The notes under the pieces are model-generated. The model was not told the DNA's origin. It ran no database searches and was given only the letters and a program-made list of their open reading frames with translations. 64,000 nucleotides of DNA from CAWBJP01 sp044867425 (GTDB lineage Bacteria > Actinomycetota > Acidimicrobiia > IMCC26256 > BP-133). The stretch covers positions 25,416 to 89,415 of the forward strand of contig JBIOUX010000075.1 of assembly GCA_044867425.1 (NCBI GenBank), given 5' to 3'. This document shows positions 46,218 to 54,710 of this stretch, piece after piece (the first letter of the stretch is position 1; every line of letters begins with the position of its first letter). The position numbers and the translations under genes are program-made.

Positions 46218-46429
46218 GGCTCTCAAGGTACGGATGTCACCTTGCGGGCGCATCGGGCACAGGAACGGTTTGAACCGGGATGTCCGCCTAGGACTTGAGG
46301 CGGAGACCGGTTGTCTCCTCGACGCGGCGCGGTGAGACATAGGCCATCCGGCCTATTGCTCCTCTCCAGGTACGCGCTGCACGTTCCGATACCTGAACCA
46401 AGCGCTCAAACGAGGACGCAAACCACAGC

Positions 46430-48310
46430 ATGCGTTTCGAGGAACTGTCCTACCGCGTGGACGGAGCCCCCGTTGCCGTGCCCTTCCATCCCAGGCTCAC
46501 CGTGGTGGGCCCCCTGGGCGGCCGGGCGCGCTCCGGGTGGATCGATCGCGCCCTCGGGGTGCTGCTCGGCACCCGGCCGGGCGACGGCGTCGGCGTCGTG
46601 TTCCGGGACGGCGCGGGGCATCGCGTCCGCATCGAGCGCGACCATCACGGGGCGGCCCGCATCACCGGCGTGGGAACCGGTGACGACGTCACGCCGGCGG
46701 CCGGCCGGCTGCCCCTGGACGGCCGCTTCGACTGGTTCGAGACCATCGGCCTCGATGGTCCGTCCGCCCGAGCCCTGGTCCACGTCGTCCCCTCCGACTT
46801 CAAAGGGGAGGACGTTGACCCCTGGGAGACCGAGGACGAGCTCGTCGAGGCCCGCGGTCTGCTCACCCGGATCGAGGCCGAGCACGAAACCGTGTTGGCC
46901 CGGTGCCGCCAGGCCGAAGAGCTCTACCGGCGGGTCGACCAGCTCGACGAGCACATCATCCGGCTGGAGGCGGACCGAGCCCGCCGCCGGCATGGCGAGG
47001 CGCTGCAGGCCGTCCGCCGCCTCGAAGCCAAGGCGGCCATCCTGCGCCAGGCGGTGGCCTCCGAACAGGCGGCGGCGGAGGCCATCCTGGCCGCCGCCGA
47101 AGCGGGCGACGAATGGCGCCGGGCCGCTGACTCGCTCGAGGTCGCCCGCCTGGCCTTCGGGGACCGCCCGCTGCCGGAGACGGCTGCAACTACCGAGCCC
47201 GCCGCTTCGCCGCCGCCTGCGACCGCCAGCCTCGGCGATGGAGACGGCCCTGGTGACACCGGCATGGTTGCTGAGCTCGAAGCCGCCCATCGGGCCGTGG
47301 AGGAAGCAGAGCGGGCCCTCGATCGGGTCCGGATGCCATCGCTGGCCGTGGCCTCCCGGCGGCGGCTGGTCCGGGCCCACCACCAGGAGCAGGCGGTGCT
47401 GCGCGAGATGGGATTCGTCTCCTGGCTGTCCTTCCAGATGCAGCGCGTCGACGACCTTCAGAACCGTCCCCGCGAGGCGGTATCCGATGTCGGGGACGAG
47501 GCGCCCCGTTCCGCACCCGAGCCCGACGCCGGCGCGGTCGACCGGGCCCGGGAAGGCCGGCTCCGACACACCCTGGAGGAAGCCGAGGCCACCTACCAGG
47601 TGGCCCGGGAACGACTCGAGACGCTGATGGCCTACGCCGGTCTGCTCCCGCGTGGGAGCCATCCCGAGGACCTTGCCGCCCATGTCGGCGACCTGGCCCT
47701 CCGGGCGGTGGAGGCGGCCCGCCACCGGCGCACTCCTCCGACCGGCGGGCTCCTGGCCGAACTGGAGGGCAAGTTGTCCGAGGCCCGGGCCGCCCATGCC
47801 GCCCTTGGGCATCCCGACTGGGACGACGATCCCCGCGTGGGCGACACACCCCTCCCCGAACCCGCACCGCTCCTGGAGGAACGGGCCCGCCTGTTCGAGG
47901 AGGCGCACCGGATCGAGCTCGAGCTTCCCGACGTCGGGCGTCTCGAGGGGCGCCGGACGGCCCTCGAGGGCCGGATCGCCTTTCTCGAAGCCGCCTCCCG
48001 GACCGGATACCACCTCCAGAGCGTGGAGGAAGCCGAGTCGGTGCTCATCGATCGTGTGGCCCACGTCTTCCGGGTCGGCCCCGCGGCCGAGCCCCTCCCC
48101 CTGCTGGTCGACGACGCCTTCGCCGGCTTCGACATCGAGGACCGCCACGACCTGCTCCACCTGCTGGCCCGCCTGGCGGAAGGGACCCAGGTCGTGTACT
48201 TCACCGAGGACCCGCTGACGCTGGAATGGGCCGCGGCCCAGGTTCAGGCTGGAGAGGCGCTGGTCGTGCCGCCGCCGTCGCCCCCGCCCGCGGTGGCGTC
48301 GGTGGCCTGA
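46430..48310 (+). CDS. SMC/SbcC-like coiled-coil protein with degenerate P-loop
   Basis: A 626-aa protein that looks like the ends of an SMC- or SbcC-type ATPase: a short N-terminal region (VVGPLGGRARSGW where GxxGxGKS is expected), two long stretches of heptad-rich helix (about 135-255 and 350-550), and a C-terminal Walker B-like part (PLPLLVDDAFAGFDIEDRHDL followed by VVYFTEDPLT). The P-loop lysine is absent, so ATP binding is doubtful. It may be a scaffold that works with the DivIVA-like neighbour. It stops 6 bp from the end of the convergent DivIVA-like gene. Confidence 0.68.
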   Translation: MRFEELSYRVDGAPVAVPFHPRLTVVGPLGGRARSGWIDRALGVLLGTRPGDGVGVVFRDGAGHRVRIERDHHGAARITGVGTGDDVTPAAGRLPLDGRFDWFETIGLDGPSARALVHVVPSDFKGEDVDPWETEDELVEARGLLTRIEAEHETVLARCRQAEELYRRVDQLDEHIIRLEADRARRRHGEALQAVRRLEAKAAILRQAVASEQAAAEAILAAAEAGDEWRRAADSLEVARLAFGDRPLPETAATTEPAASPPPATASLGDGDGPGDTGMVAELEAAHRAVEEAERALDRVRMPSLAVASRRRLVRAHHQEQAVLREMGFVSWLSFQMQRVDDLQNRPREAVSDVGDEAPRSAPEPDAGAVDRAREGRLRHTLEEAEATYQVARERLETLMAYAGLLPRGSHPEDLAAHVGDLALRAVEAARHRRTPPTGGLLAELEGKLSEARAAHAALGHPDWDDDPRVGDTPLPEPAPLLEERARLFEEAHRIELELPDVGRLEGRRTALEGRIAFLEAASRTGYHLQSVEEAESVLIDRVAHVFRVGPAAEPLPLLVDDAFAGFDIEDRHDLLHLLARLAEGTQVVYFTEDPLTLEWAAAQVQAGEALVVPPPSPPPAVASVA

Positions 48311-48315
48311 CGCAC

Positions 48316-48906
48316 CTAGCTGATCAGGTCCTCGCCCTCTTCGGCCTCGTCCCGAACGCCGGGCCGAGCGGAGTTGAGGGAAGACGGGGCCTCGTCCAAG
48401 CGGATTTCGTTCCCGCGGAAGGGATAGTCGTCTCCCGGTCCGAGCAGGACGACGTCGCCCTGGGGCGGGACGGAAACGGCTCGCCCCTGCTGTTCCATCG
48501 TCTGCAACTCGGCCAGGAGGTGGCCCAGACTCTGGTGCAGATCGGACAGGTGGTCGGTGGTGGACACCACGCCCTCCCGCACCGCTTCGGCGTAGCGCTC
48601 CGCCTCGAAGCGGATGCGGTCGGCGGCCCCGTCGGCGCTGGACAGGATGGCGGACGCCTCCTCGCCGACCAGCTTCACCAGCGTGGCCCGGTCGACCTCG
48701 AGCTCGCCGCTGGCCTCTTCCAGCTGCCAGCTGGCTTCCTCCAAGCGGCGGTTGACGTCCTCCAGCTTGTGCCGGAGCCCGGCGATCACCTCATCCCGCC
48801 GGAACAGCTCCTCGGCCACCGCCCGCAGGTAGGCCCGGACGTCTTCTCGGATGTAGCCCCTCATCCCGATGAGGAACTCCTTGCCGGCTACCTCTTGCGG
48901 CTCCAT
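48316..48906 (-). CDS. DivIVA-domain protein
   Basis: A 196-aa protein with a DivIVA-like N-terminus (EVAGKEFLIGMRGYIREDVRAYL) followed by a coiled coil with many Glu, Arg and Leu and an acidic C-terminus. DivIVA proteins mark curved membranes at the pole or septum. ATG 48906 is preferred to an upstream start since homology begins just after it. It is convergent with the SMC-like gene. Confidence 0.85.
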   Translation of the reverse strand: MEPQEVAGKEFLIGMRGYIREDVRAYLRAVAEELFRRDEVIAGLRHKLEDVNRRLEEASWQLEEASGELEVDRATLVKLVGEEASAILSSADGAADRIRFEAERYAEAVREGVVSTTDHLSDLHQSLGHLLAELQTMEQQGRAVSVPPQGDVVLLGPGDDYPFRGNEIRLDEAPSSLNSARPGVRDEAEEGEDLIS

Positions 48907-49311
48907 CTTCGGCCTTCTCCGCCACGACCCCAGGGTGCGGGCCACTGTAAGTGGGAACTGTCTCTCCCGTCCAGACGCTCCGCCGTCGATGCCCGCCGGC
49001 GACCTTCAGCAGCTGCGAGGAGGACGGACATCACGCCGCTTGCCGCGGCCGCCGTTGCCTTGTGGCCCGTCGGATTCCGGACGTGCGGCCGCCGGCGGAG
49101 AAATTTTCTCCATCGCGCCGGGGACGAGTACGAGTGCCACGATCAAGGCGGCGAGACGCAATTCCTCTTTGCGCACAAAGGCTTCCAGGGGCGGCGGGCT
49201 CGATACTTGCACGCGACATTTCTACCGGTTGTGCGATATCGGGACTGGCGTTTTCTGTCTCCATGAACCACACTGGCAACATAAGTAACGGCCGAGACAG
49301 GTGAGGACGAC
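48907..49311. other. 405-bp intergenic region, lower GC, may hold one small gene
   Basis: A region between the DivIVA-like and histone-like genes with short A/T runs (AAATTTTC near 49104) not common in the rest. One possible small gene lies on the minus strand (49006-49212). The rest should carry the promoter and 5' region of the histone-like gene; no clear -35/-10 pair could be picked out by eye. Confidence 0.45.
49006..49212 (-). CDS. Possible 68-aa single-pass membrane protein
   Basis: A GTG at 49212 opens a frame with a polar start, a hydrophobic helix (LRLAALIVALVLVPGA) and a basic, Pro/Arg-rich end. No ribosome site is seen and no family is known, but membrane helix and codon use make it possible. 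Confidence 0.3.
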   Translation of the reverse strand: MQVSSPPPLEAFVRKEELRLAALIVALVLVPGAMEKISPPAAARPESDGPQGNGGRGKRRDVRPPRSC

Positions 49312-49782
49312 ATGGCTGCAAAGTTCCAGATCGACAAGACGCCCATCGCATCGGCCGACAAGGCTTCGGCCGGCACGGCGATCGACGACCAGATCCCGGA
49401 GGCTCCGGCCAAGGCCGCTCCCGCCAGGACGGCGGCTGCCACCAGGGGGGCTTCCACAAGCGCAGCGGTGAAGAAGGCCGCACCGGCCAAGAAGGCCGCC
49501 CCCGCCAAGAAGGCGGCACCCGCCAAGAAGGCGGCACCCGCGAAGAAGGCCGCCCCCGCCAAGAAGGCGGCACCCGCGAAGAAGGCGGCCCCCGCCAAGA
49601 AGGCCCCGGGCAAGAAGGCCCCGGCCAAGAAGGCCCCGGCCAAGAAGGCCCCGGCCAAGAAGGCGGCACCGGCCAAGAAGGCCCCGGCCAAGAAGGCGGC
49701 ACCGGCCAAGAAGGCCCCGGCCAAGAAGGCCGCCCCCGCCAAGAAGGCCCCGGCCAAGAAGGCCGCCCCGCGCAAGCGCTGA
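49312..49782 (+). CDS. Histone H1-like Lys/Ala/Pro-rich nucleoid protein
   Basis: A 156-aa protein. The first 50 residues are mixed; the rest is made only of Lys, Ala and Pro repeats such as KKAAPAK and KKAPAK (about 20 units). Such tails bind DNA by charge and resemble eukaryotic H1 and the tails of actinobacterial HU/Lsr2 partners. GAGG lies upstream of the ATG. Neighbours SMC-like and DivIVA-like suggest a chromosome-related cluster. Confidence 0.82.
   Translation: MAAKFQIDKTPIASADKASAGTAIDDQIPEAPAKAAPARTAAATRGASTSAAVKKAAPAKKAAPAKKAAPAKKAAPAKKAAPAKKAAPAKKAAPAKKAPGKKAPAKKAPAKKAPAKKAAPAKKAPAKKAAPAKKAPAKKAAPAKKAPAKKAAPRKR
49471..49779 (+). repeat. Tandem 15-21 bp repeats encoding KKAAPAK/KKAPAK
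   Basis: Imperfect tandem units of GCCAAGAAGGC(C/G) followed by GGCACC or CCCG give the repeat tail. They are liable to slip during replication, so length probably varies between strains. Confidence 0.85.
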
Positions 49783-49790
49783 ACGTTGGG

Positions 49791-50279
49791 TCAAGGGGGC
49801 GGCGGCGCAGTCGCTCCCTTGACCGGTCTCCCCAACACCGACAGACCGGCGCCTTCGGCTGGGACGTTGCTGTTGAGGGCGGCGATGCTCCAACGGTGCC
49901 CGAAAGGGTCCTCGAACTGCCCACCGCGCAGACCCGGCCCGCACTCCTCCACGGGCAGCAGTGGGGTGGCCCCCGCTTCCAGTGCCCTGGCGAACACGTC
50001 GTCGACGTCCGCGACGTAGACGCCGAGCGTCACGGGCGAGCCTCCGATGGCCCTGGGGCTCATCAGTCCACGTTCCGGGTCTTCGTCGCCGAGCATGACG
50101 ACGGCGGCGCCGATGCTGATCTCGGCATGGCCCCGCCGGCCGTGGGGTGACGGAAGGGGCGCCTGCTCCCGGGCGCCGAAGACCCGGCCGTAGAAGCGGA
50201 CGGCGGCACCGGCGTCATCGACGCAGAGATATGGGATGACACTCGAGTGGCGCGCCGTTGCGGATGGACGCTGCTTCAT
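49791..50279 (-). CDS. VOC-family (PhnB/glyoxalase-like) protein
   Basis: A 162-aa protein with the beta-alpha-beta-beta-beta pattern of the vicinal oxygen chelate fold (IPYLCVDDAGAAVRFYGRVF, then VYVADVDDVFARALEAG and FEDPFGHRWSIA), as in PhnB-like proteins. Metal ligands of glyoxalase are only partly present. ATG 50279 follows AAGGGAG. Substrate unknown. Confidence 0.8.
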   Translation of the reverse strand: MKQRPSATARHSSVIPYLCVDDAGAAVRFYGRVFGAREQAPLPSPHGRRGHAEISIGAAVVMLGDEDPERGLMSPRAIGGSPVTLGVYVADVDDVFARALEAGATPLLPVEECGPGLRGGQFEDPFGHRWSIAALNSNVPAEGAGLSVLGRPVKGATAPPPP

Positions 50280-50462
50280 GGGGCTCCCTTGCCTTGGACG
50301 AAATGGACACCTCGAGGATGCAGTTCACGCCTCCGGAGCACATCGGGAAATCGCCCTATTTCCACCCGGCGTCGATGTCCTAATTCCTCGTCGCGATCCA
50401 CCGGTCGAGCCCTACAGTTCGAACCCGTCAGCGGCGAGGGGAGGCGGACGAGGAAGTGGAGT

Positions 50463-53400
50463 GTGCCCAGGAGTCAAGCCCTTGAAGAGTTCGGGGCCAC
50501 ACCCGGGGTCAGTCCCGTCTTCGTCGGCCGGAACCGGGAGATCGCCTGCCTGACGGCGGCACTGGAAGTGGCGCAAGCCGGCCGGACAACGGCCGTGGTC
50601 GTGGCGGGCGAAAGCGGGGCCGGCAAGACACGGCTGGTCACCCACTTCGCCGGGCTGGCGGCCGGCGCCGGCGCCACCGTCCTCGTGGGGCGCTGCGTCG
50701 AGCTGCAGGACGCCTGCCCTCCCTACTGGCCCTTCCTCGACGCCTTTCGGCGGCTCCTCGGTCGTCTCGACCCGGAACAGATCGACGATCTGGTCGGGCC
50801 CTTCCGTCCCGAGGTGGCGCCACTCCTTCCCGGGGGTCGGCTCAATGGCGAGTTGCTGCCCCCCCGTCGCTGGGAGCGGTCCCGCTTCTTCGAGCTTGTG
50901 CTCGGGATGGCCGAGCGCTTGGCCGCCCACTCGACGGTCGTCCTGGTGATCGAGGACCTCCATTGGTCCGACCAGTCCACGAGGGATCTGCTGAAGTTCA
51001 TCCTGGCCAACACCATCGAGGACCGCATCCTGGTGGTGGGGACCTCCAGGGACGACGGCCTCACGCCGGGCCATCCCGTCCTTCCACTGCTGGCCGAGCT
51101 GAGACGGCGGCGCATCCCTTTCCTCGAGCTTCCTCCCTTCGACGACACCGAGCTGACCGCGCTGGTCCGGGGCATTCTCGGGTCCGACCCGGACCCGGAG
51201 CTGATGGCGACAATCTGTGCCCGCGCCGACGGGAATCCGTTCTTCGCCGAGGAGCTGCTGGCCGCCTCCCAGCAGGGCCAGGCCGTCGGGCTGACTCCCA
51301 CCGTGCGCCAGATCCTCGAGGCGCGGTTGGCGTCCCTGTCCGGCCCGGCCCGGAACGTCGCCCGCTTCGTGGCCGCGGCCACGGGACCGGTGGGCCACCC
51401 GATGCTCGAAGCGGTGACGGGCGCGGCGGAGCTCCTGGCGGCGCTGCGGGAGTGCGTGCACGCCGGCGTCCTGGTCGTGGACCGGTCGGCGAACTACTGG
51501 TTCCGCCACAACCTCGTCCGGGAAGTGGTCTACGGCGACCTCCTGCCCGGCGAGTCGGCCCGGATCCACGCCGCCTACGGGGAAGTGCTCGACCGGCGGC
51601 CCGAACTGGGCGACGACAGCACCACCGAAGCCCGGGCCCACCACTGGTTCGCCGCCGGCGACCGTCCCCGGGCGCTGGGCGCCGCCGTGGACGCAGCCCG
51701 GGCGGCTGAGCGCGCCCACGGCCACTCCGACGCCCATCGGTTCTGGGAGCGGGCGGCGGGGCTGTGGAACCACGTACCCAACGCCGCCGAACGGAGTGGC
51801 CTCGACCGGCGGGCGCTCGTGGAGCGGGCAGCCGTCGCCGCCCACCTGGCCGGCGACCACCGCCGGGCCGTCGCCCTCGTCGAACCGGAAACCACCGGGG
51901 GCCAGAACGGCGCTCCTCGGCTGCATCAGGCGCTGGGCCGGTACCTGTGGGCCGCCGGCGACAGCGTCCGGGCCCTGGCCGCCTACGACCGCGCGGTCGG
52001 CCTTCTGGGCGATCTCGAGAACCCTGAGGCGGTCACCGTCCTAGCCGCCCACGCCGAGGCGCTCATGCAGGCCGGGCGCTACCGGCAATCCCGCCGGCAG
52101 GCCGAGTCGGCCCTGGCCATCGCCCGGCGGCTGGGCCTGGCCGGCGAGGAGGCGGCCATCCTCGGCACCCTCGGCTTCGACCTCGCCTTCCTGGGCGACG
52201 CCGCCTCCGGAGTGCCCGCCCTGGAAGGCGCCTGCGCCGTGGCCGGCGATGCGGGGTCGCCGGAGCAGCTGGCCCGTGCCTACCTGAAGCTGGCGGAACT
52301 GCTCTCCGGTCCCCTCAACCGCCTGACCGATGCTGTTCGGGTGACCGAGGAGGGAGCGGTTCGAGCCCGGGCCCTGGGGCTGGGTCGCTCGTACGGCGCC
52401 TGCCTGCAGGCCGTCGGCGCCACCACGTTGTTCCGCCTCGGCCGCTGGCGCGACGCGGCACCGCTCCTGTCCGCCGCCCTGGCCACCAAGCCGACCGGAG
52501 CCGCCGCCATCGAGGTGCACCTGGCCCGGGCCCGGCTGGCAGCCGGCCGGGGCGACCTCGACACCGCCCTGGCCGACGTCGAGGTGGTGGAGTGCCACTT
52601 CACCCGGGCCACCGCCCCCCGCTTCCAGGCGCCGCTGCTTACCCTTCAGGCCGGCCTGGCGTTGTGGCAGGGCCAGCCCGGGGAGGCGCGCCGGGCCGTC
52701 GCCCGCGGGCTGGCGCTGGTGGCCGGCAGCGAGGATGTCTGGCTCGTGGCCCCCCTGCTGTGGCATGGCTTGCGGGCCGAGGGCGACCGGGCCGAACACG
52801 CCCGTGCCCTCGGCGACGGTCAGGAGGCGGAGGAGGCCGGGGCGACGGCCGCCGACCTCCTCGACGAAGCCCGCCGCCTGTCCCAGCGGTCCATGGGCGT
52901 GGCCCTCCCGGTGCGCGATGTGGTGGCCGCCTACCGGGGCCTGTGCGAGGCCGAGTTCGAGCGGGTGGCCGGAACGGCGGAATCGGAAGCCTGGGCCGGC
53001 GCCGCCGCTCGCTGGAACGAGCTCGACCATCCCTATCCCGCCGCCTATGCCACCTGGCGGGAGGCCGAGGCCCTCCTCGCCCGACGGCACCGCTCGGCCC
53101 GGGCGACGGAGGCACTCCGCTCGGCCCACGCGGTGGCGGTGGACCTCGGGGCGGAGCCGTTCCGGCACCAGATCGAAGCGCTGGCCCGGCGGGCCCGGAT
53201 CTCCCTGGCGGCGCCCGGGCCGCCGGACGTCCCTCCGGTCGCACCCTCGGACGCCACCGGCCGTGGCGGGGCGCGCTCGCCCCTGGCCACGCTGACCAAG
53301 CGGGAGCTGCAGGTGCTGCACCTGGTGGCCGAAGGTCGTACCAACCGGCAGGTGGCAGCCGGCCTGTTCATCAGCGAGAAGACGGCCAGCCTCCACGTGT

Positions 53401-53486
53401 CCCACATCCTCGCCAAGCTGGGCGTGACCAGCCGAGGCCAGGCGAGCGCCCTGGCCCACCGCCTGGGGCTGGTGCCAAGCCCCTGA
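50463..53486 (+). CDS. Large ATPase LuxR-type (LAL) transcriptional regulator
   Basis: A 1007-aa regulator: N-terminal AAA ATPase (Walker A GESGAGKTRL near residue 45, Walker B VVLVIEDLHWSD), a TPR-like middle, and a C-terminal LuxR helix-turn-helix (LTKRELQVLHLVAEGRTNRQ). Such proteins activate transcription upon binding a ligand and ATP. The GTG at 50463 follows GAGGAAG; earlier frame is not homologous. Its first residues (FGATPGVSP) look like a worn dispersed repeat. Confidence 0.88.
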   Translation: MPRSQALEEFGATPGVSPVFVGRNREIACLTAALEVAQAGRTTAVVVAGESGAGKTRLVTHFAGLAAGAGATVLVGRCVELQDACPPYWPFLDAFRRLLGRLDPEQIDDLVGPFRPEVAPLLPGGRLNGELLPPRRWERSRFFELVLGMAERLAAHSTVVLVIEDLHWSDQSTRDLLKFILANTIEDRILVVGTSRDDGLTPGHPVLPLLAELRRRRIPFLELPPFDDTELTALVRGILGSDPDPELMATICARADGNPFFAEELLAASQQGQAVGLTPTVRQILEARLASLSGPARNVARFVAAATGPVGHPMLEAVTGAAELLAALRECVHAGVLVVDRSANYWFRHNLVREVVYGDLLPGESARIHAAYGEVLDRRPELGDDSTTEARAHHWFAAGDRPRALGAAVDAARAAERAHGHSDAHRFWERAAGLWNHVPNAAERSGLDRRALVERAAVAAHLAGDHRRAVALVEPETTGGQNGAPRLHQALGRYLWAAGDSVRALAAYDRAVGLLGDLENPEAVTVLAAHAEALMQAGRYRQSRRQAESALAIARRLGLAGEEAAILGTLGFDLAFLGDAASGVPALEGACAVAGDAGSPEQLARAYLKLAELLSGPLNRLTDAVRVTEEGAVRARALGLGRSYGACLQAVGATTLFRLGRWRDAAPLLSAALATKPTGAAAIEVHLARARLAAGRGDLDTALADVEVVECHFTRATAPRFQAPLLTLQAGLALWQGQPGEARRAVARGLALVAGSEDVWLVAPLLWHGLRAEGDRAEHARALGDGQEAEEAGATAADLLDEARRLSQRSMGVALPVRDVVAAYRGLCEAEFERVAGTAESEAWAGAAARWNELDHPYPAAYATWREAEALLARRHRSARATEALRSAHAVAVDLGAEPFRHQIEALARRARISLAAPGPPDVPPVAPSDATGRGGARSPLATLTKRELQVLHLVAEGRTNRQVAAGLFISEKTASLHVSHILAKLGVTSRGQASALAHRLGLVPSP

Positions 53487-53518
53487 CGGCCGCCACCGGA
53501 TGCGAGAGACTTCCGTCG

Positions 53519-54310
53519 ATGCCCCCGCGCACCGACACCGCCCTCACCGCCGGCCCCGTGGCCACGGTGGCCGAGGTGATCCAGCGTCTCACCGACATCG
53601 AAGCTGCCGTCACACCCGCCGGCCGGGGGCCGCGGAATGGGATGTACTGGTTCAGCCGGCTGTACCTCGTCATCACCGAGAACGTGCAGGACAAGATCGA
53701 CAGCGGCAGTTTCTTCGCCGACAAGGAGTACCTCACGGCCCTCGACGTCGCCTTCGCCAACCGCTTCCTCGACGCCGTGCGGATCCACATCCGGGGCGAG
53801 CAAGCGCCAGAGGTGTGGCGGCTGCTGTTCGAGGTGCCGGCCGATGGCGAGATCCTTCCCATCCAGCTGGCCATGGCCGGTGTCAACGCCCACATCAACC
53901 TCGACCTGGCCTTCGCCGTGGTGGGCGCCTGCCGGACGCTGGGCCGGGAAGCCATCGCCTGGGGCGGGCAGAAGGCCGACTACGACAAGGTCAACACCAT
54001 CTTCGCCGAGGAAATGGACCGCCTGCTCCGGGACCTGGCGCGCGCCTACGCCCGGCCCGGGGGTCCGGGGGTGTCCCCCGACATGCCCGGGGGTCCGGGG
54101 TTGTCCCCCGAGATGCAGAGGCAACGGCTGAGCCTCCTCGATCGCCTGGCCACCGAGATCGTCGTCCTGGCCCGCGGTGCGGCCTGGGAGAACGCCGAGT
54201 ACCTGTGGACGCTTGACCCCGGCTCCGGCCCGTGGCGGGACCACGAGAAGGTGATGGACGTCGCCGCCACCGCGCTCAGCCGGGCGATGCTCGTCAACCT
54301 GCCCGGCTGA
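53519..54310 (+). CDS. DUF5995-family protein
   Basis: A 263-aa protein of a family of unknown role that is common in actinobacteria: NGMYWFSRLYLVITENVQDK, FFADKEYLTALDVAFANRF and INLDLAFAV are typical. Two direct 30-bp repeats at 54056-54115 add two copies of a PGGPG-x-SP-x-M motif (residues about 180-199) that relatives need not have. It follows the LAL regulator by 32 bp and may be its target or partner. Confidence 0.7.
   Translation: MPPRTDTALTAGPVATVAEVIQRLTDIEAAVTPAGRGPRNGMYWFSRLYLVITENVQDKIDSGSFFADKEYLTALDVAFANRFLDAVRIHIRGEQAPEVWRLLFEVPADGEILPIQLAMAGVNAHINLDLAFAVVGACRTLGREAIAWGGQKADYDKVNTIFAEEMDRLLRDLARAYARPGGPGVSPDMPGGPGLSPEMQRQRLSLLDRLATEIVVLARGAAWENAEYLWTLDPGSGPWRDHEKVMDVAATALSRAMLVNLPG
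54056..54115 (-). repeat. Tandem pair of the dispersed GC-rich repeat, 30-bp units
   Basis: Units 54056-54085 and 54086-54115 differ at only two or three bases. Each holds the reverse core (GGGGGTCCGGGG then TGTCCCCCG). Both are in frame with the DUF5995 gene. Confidence 0.85.
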
Positions 54311-54316
54311 CCGGCC

Positions 54317-54667
54317 TCAGTCCTCCAGATCCAGCGTCTGGTCGAGGCCCGTCATCTCGAAGACCTGGCGGGCCTGGTCCTGGAGGGACCTGACCACCAG
54401 GCGGCCGCTGGCCTGGCGGAGCCTGGACTGCGCCCGGACGATGACCCCGAGGCCCATCGAGTCGATGAAGCGGACGCCCCCGAGGTCAAGGACCAGCCGT
54501 TCACCCTCGTTGGCCACCAGGGTTTCGAGCCGTTCCCACAGGAAGGGAGCGGTGAGCACATCGAGCTCGCCCCGGACCGCCACCGTGATCCCGGTGTCGT
54601 CGTCGGTGACGTCGATGTCGAAATCGTCCGGTTCGGAGAGGCGGAAGGTGGAAGGGATGTCGGTCAC
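54317..54667 (-). CDS. STAS-domain anti-sigma factor antagonist
   Basis: A 116-aa single-domain STAS protein (GITVAVRGELDVLTAPFLWE, LDLGGVRFIDSMGLGVIV). The Ser in FIDSMGLG is at the position phosphorylated in SpoIIAA/RsbV, so a partner-switch role is likely. The GTG at 54667 is chosen; GTG 54673 is also possible. It is divergent from lhr, with only 43 bp between the starts. No anti-sigma factor gene is close. Confidence 0.82.
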   Translation of the reverse strand: MTDIPSTFRLSEPDDFDIDVTDDDTGITVAVRGELDVLTAPFLWERLETLVANEGERLVLDLGGVRFIDSMGLGVIVRAQSRLRQASGRLVVRSLQDQARQVFEMTGLDQTLDLED

Positions 54668-54710
54668 GCGCTCCACACTGTCACACGCGGTCGGTAAGGT
54701 CGGTGTCGTT

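Noticed and set aside
49143..49775. Minus-strand frame coding Gly-Ala-Phe-Leu repeats opposite the histone-like gene
   Set aside because: It is the mirror of the Lys/Ala/Pro repeat; the composition comes from the opposite strand and no start signal is seen.
49471..49779. CRISPR-like regular repeats
   Set aside because: Units are contiguous, in frame and code for a Lys/Ala/Pro tail; there are no unique spacers.
52592..53518. Plus-strand frame leading into the DUF5995 gene
   Set aside because: It overlaps the LuxR-type regulator in another frame and is Arg/Gly/Pro-rich; the real start is at 53519.
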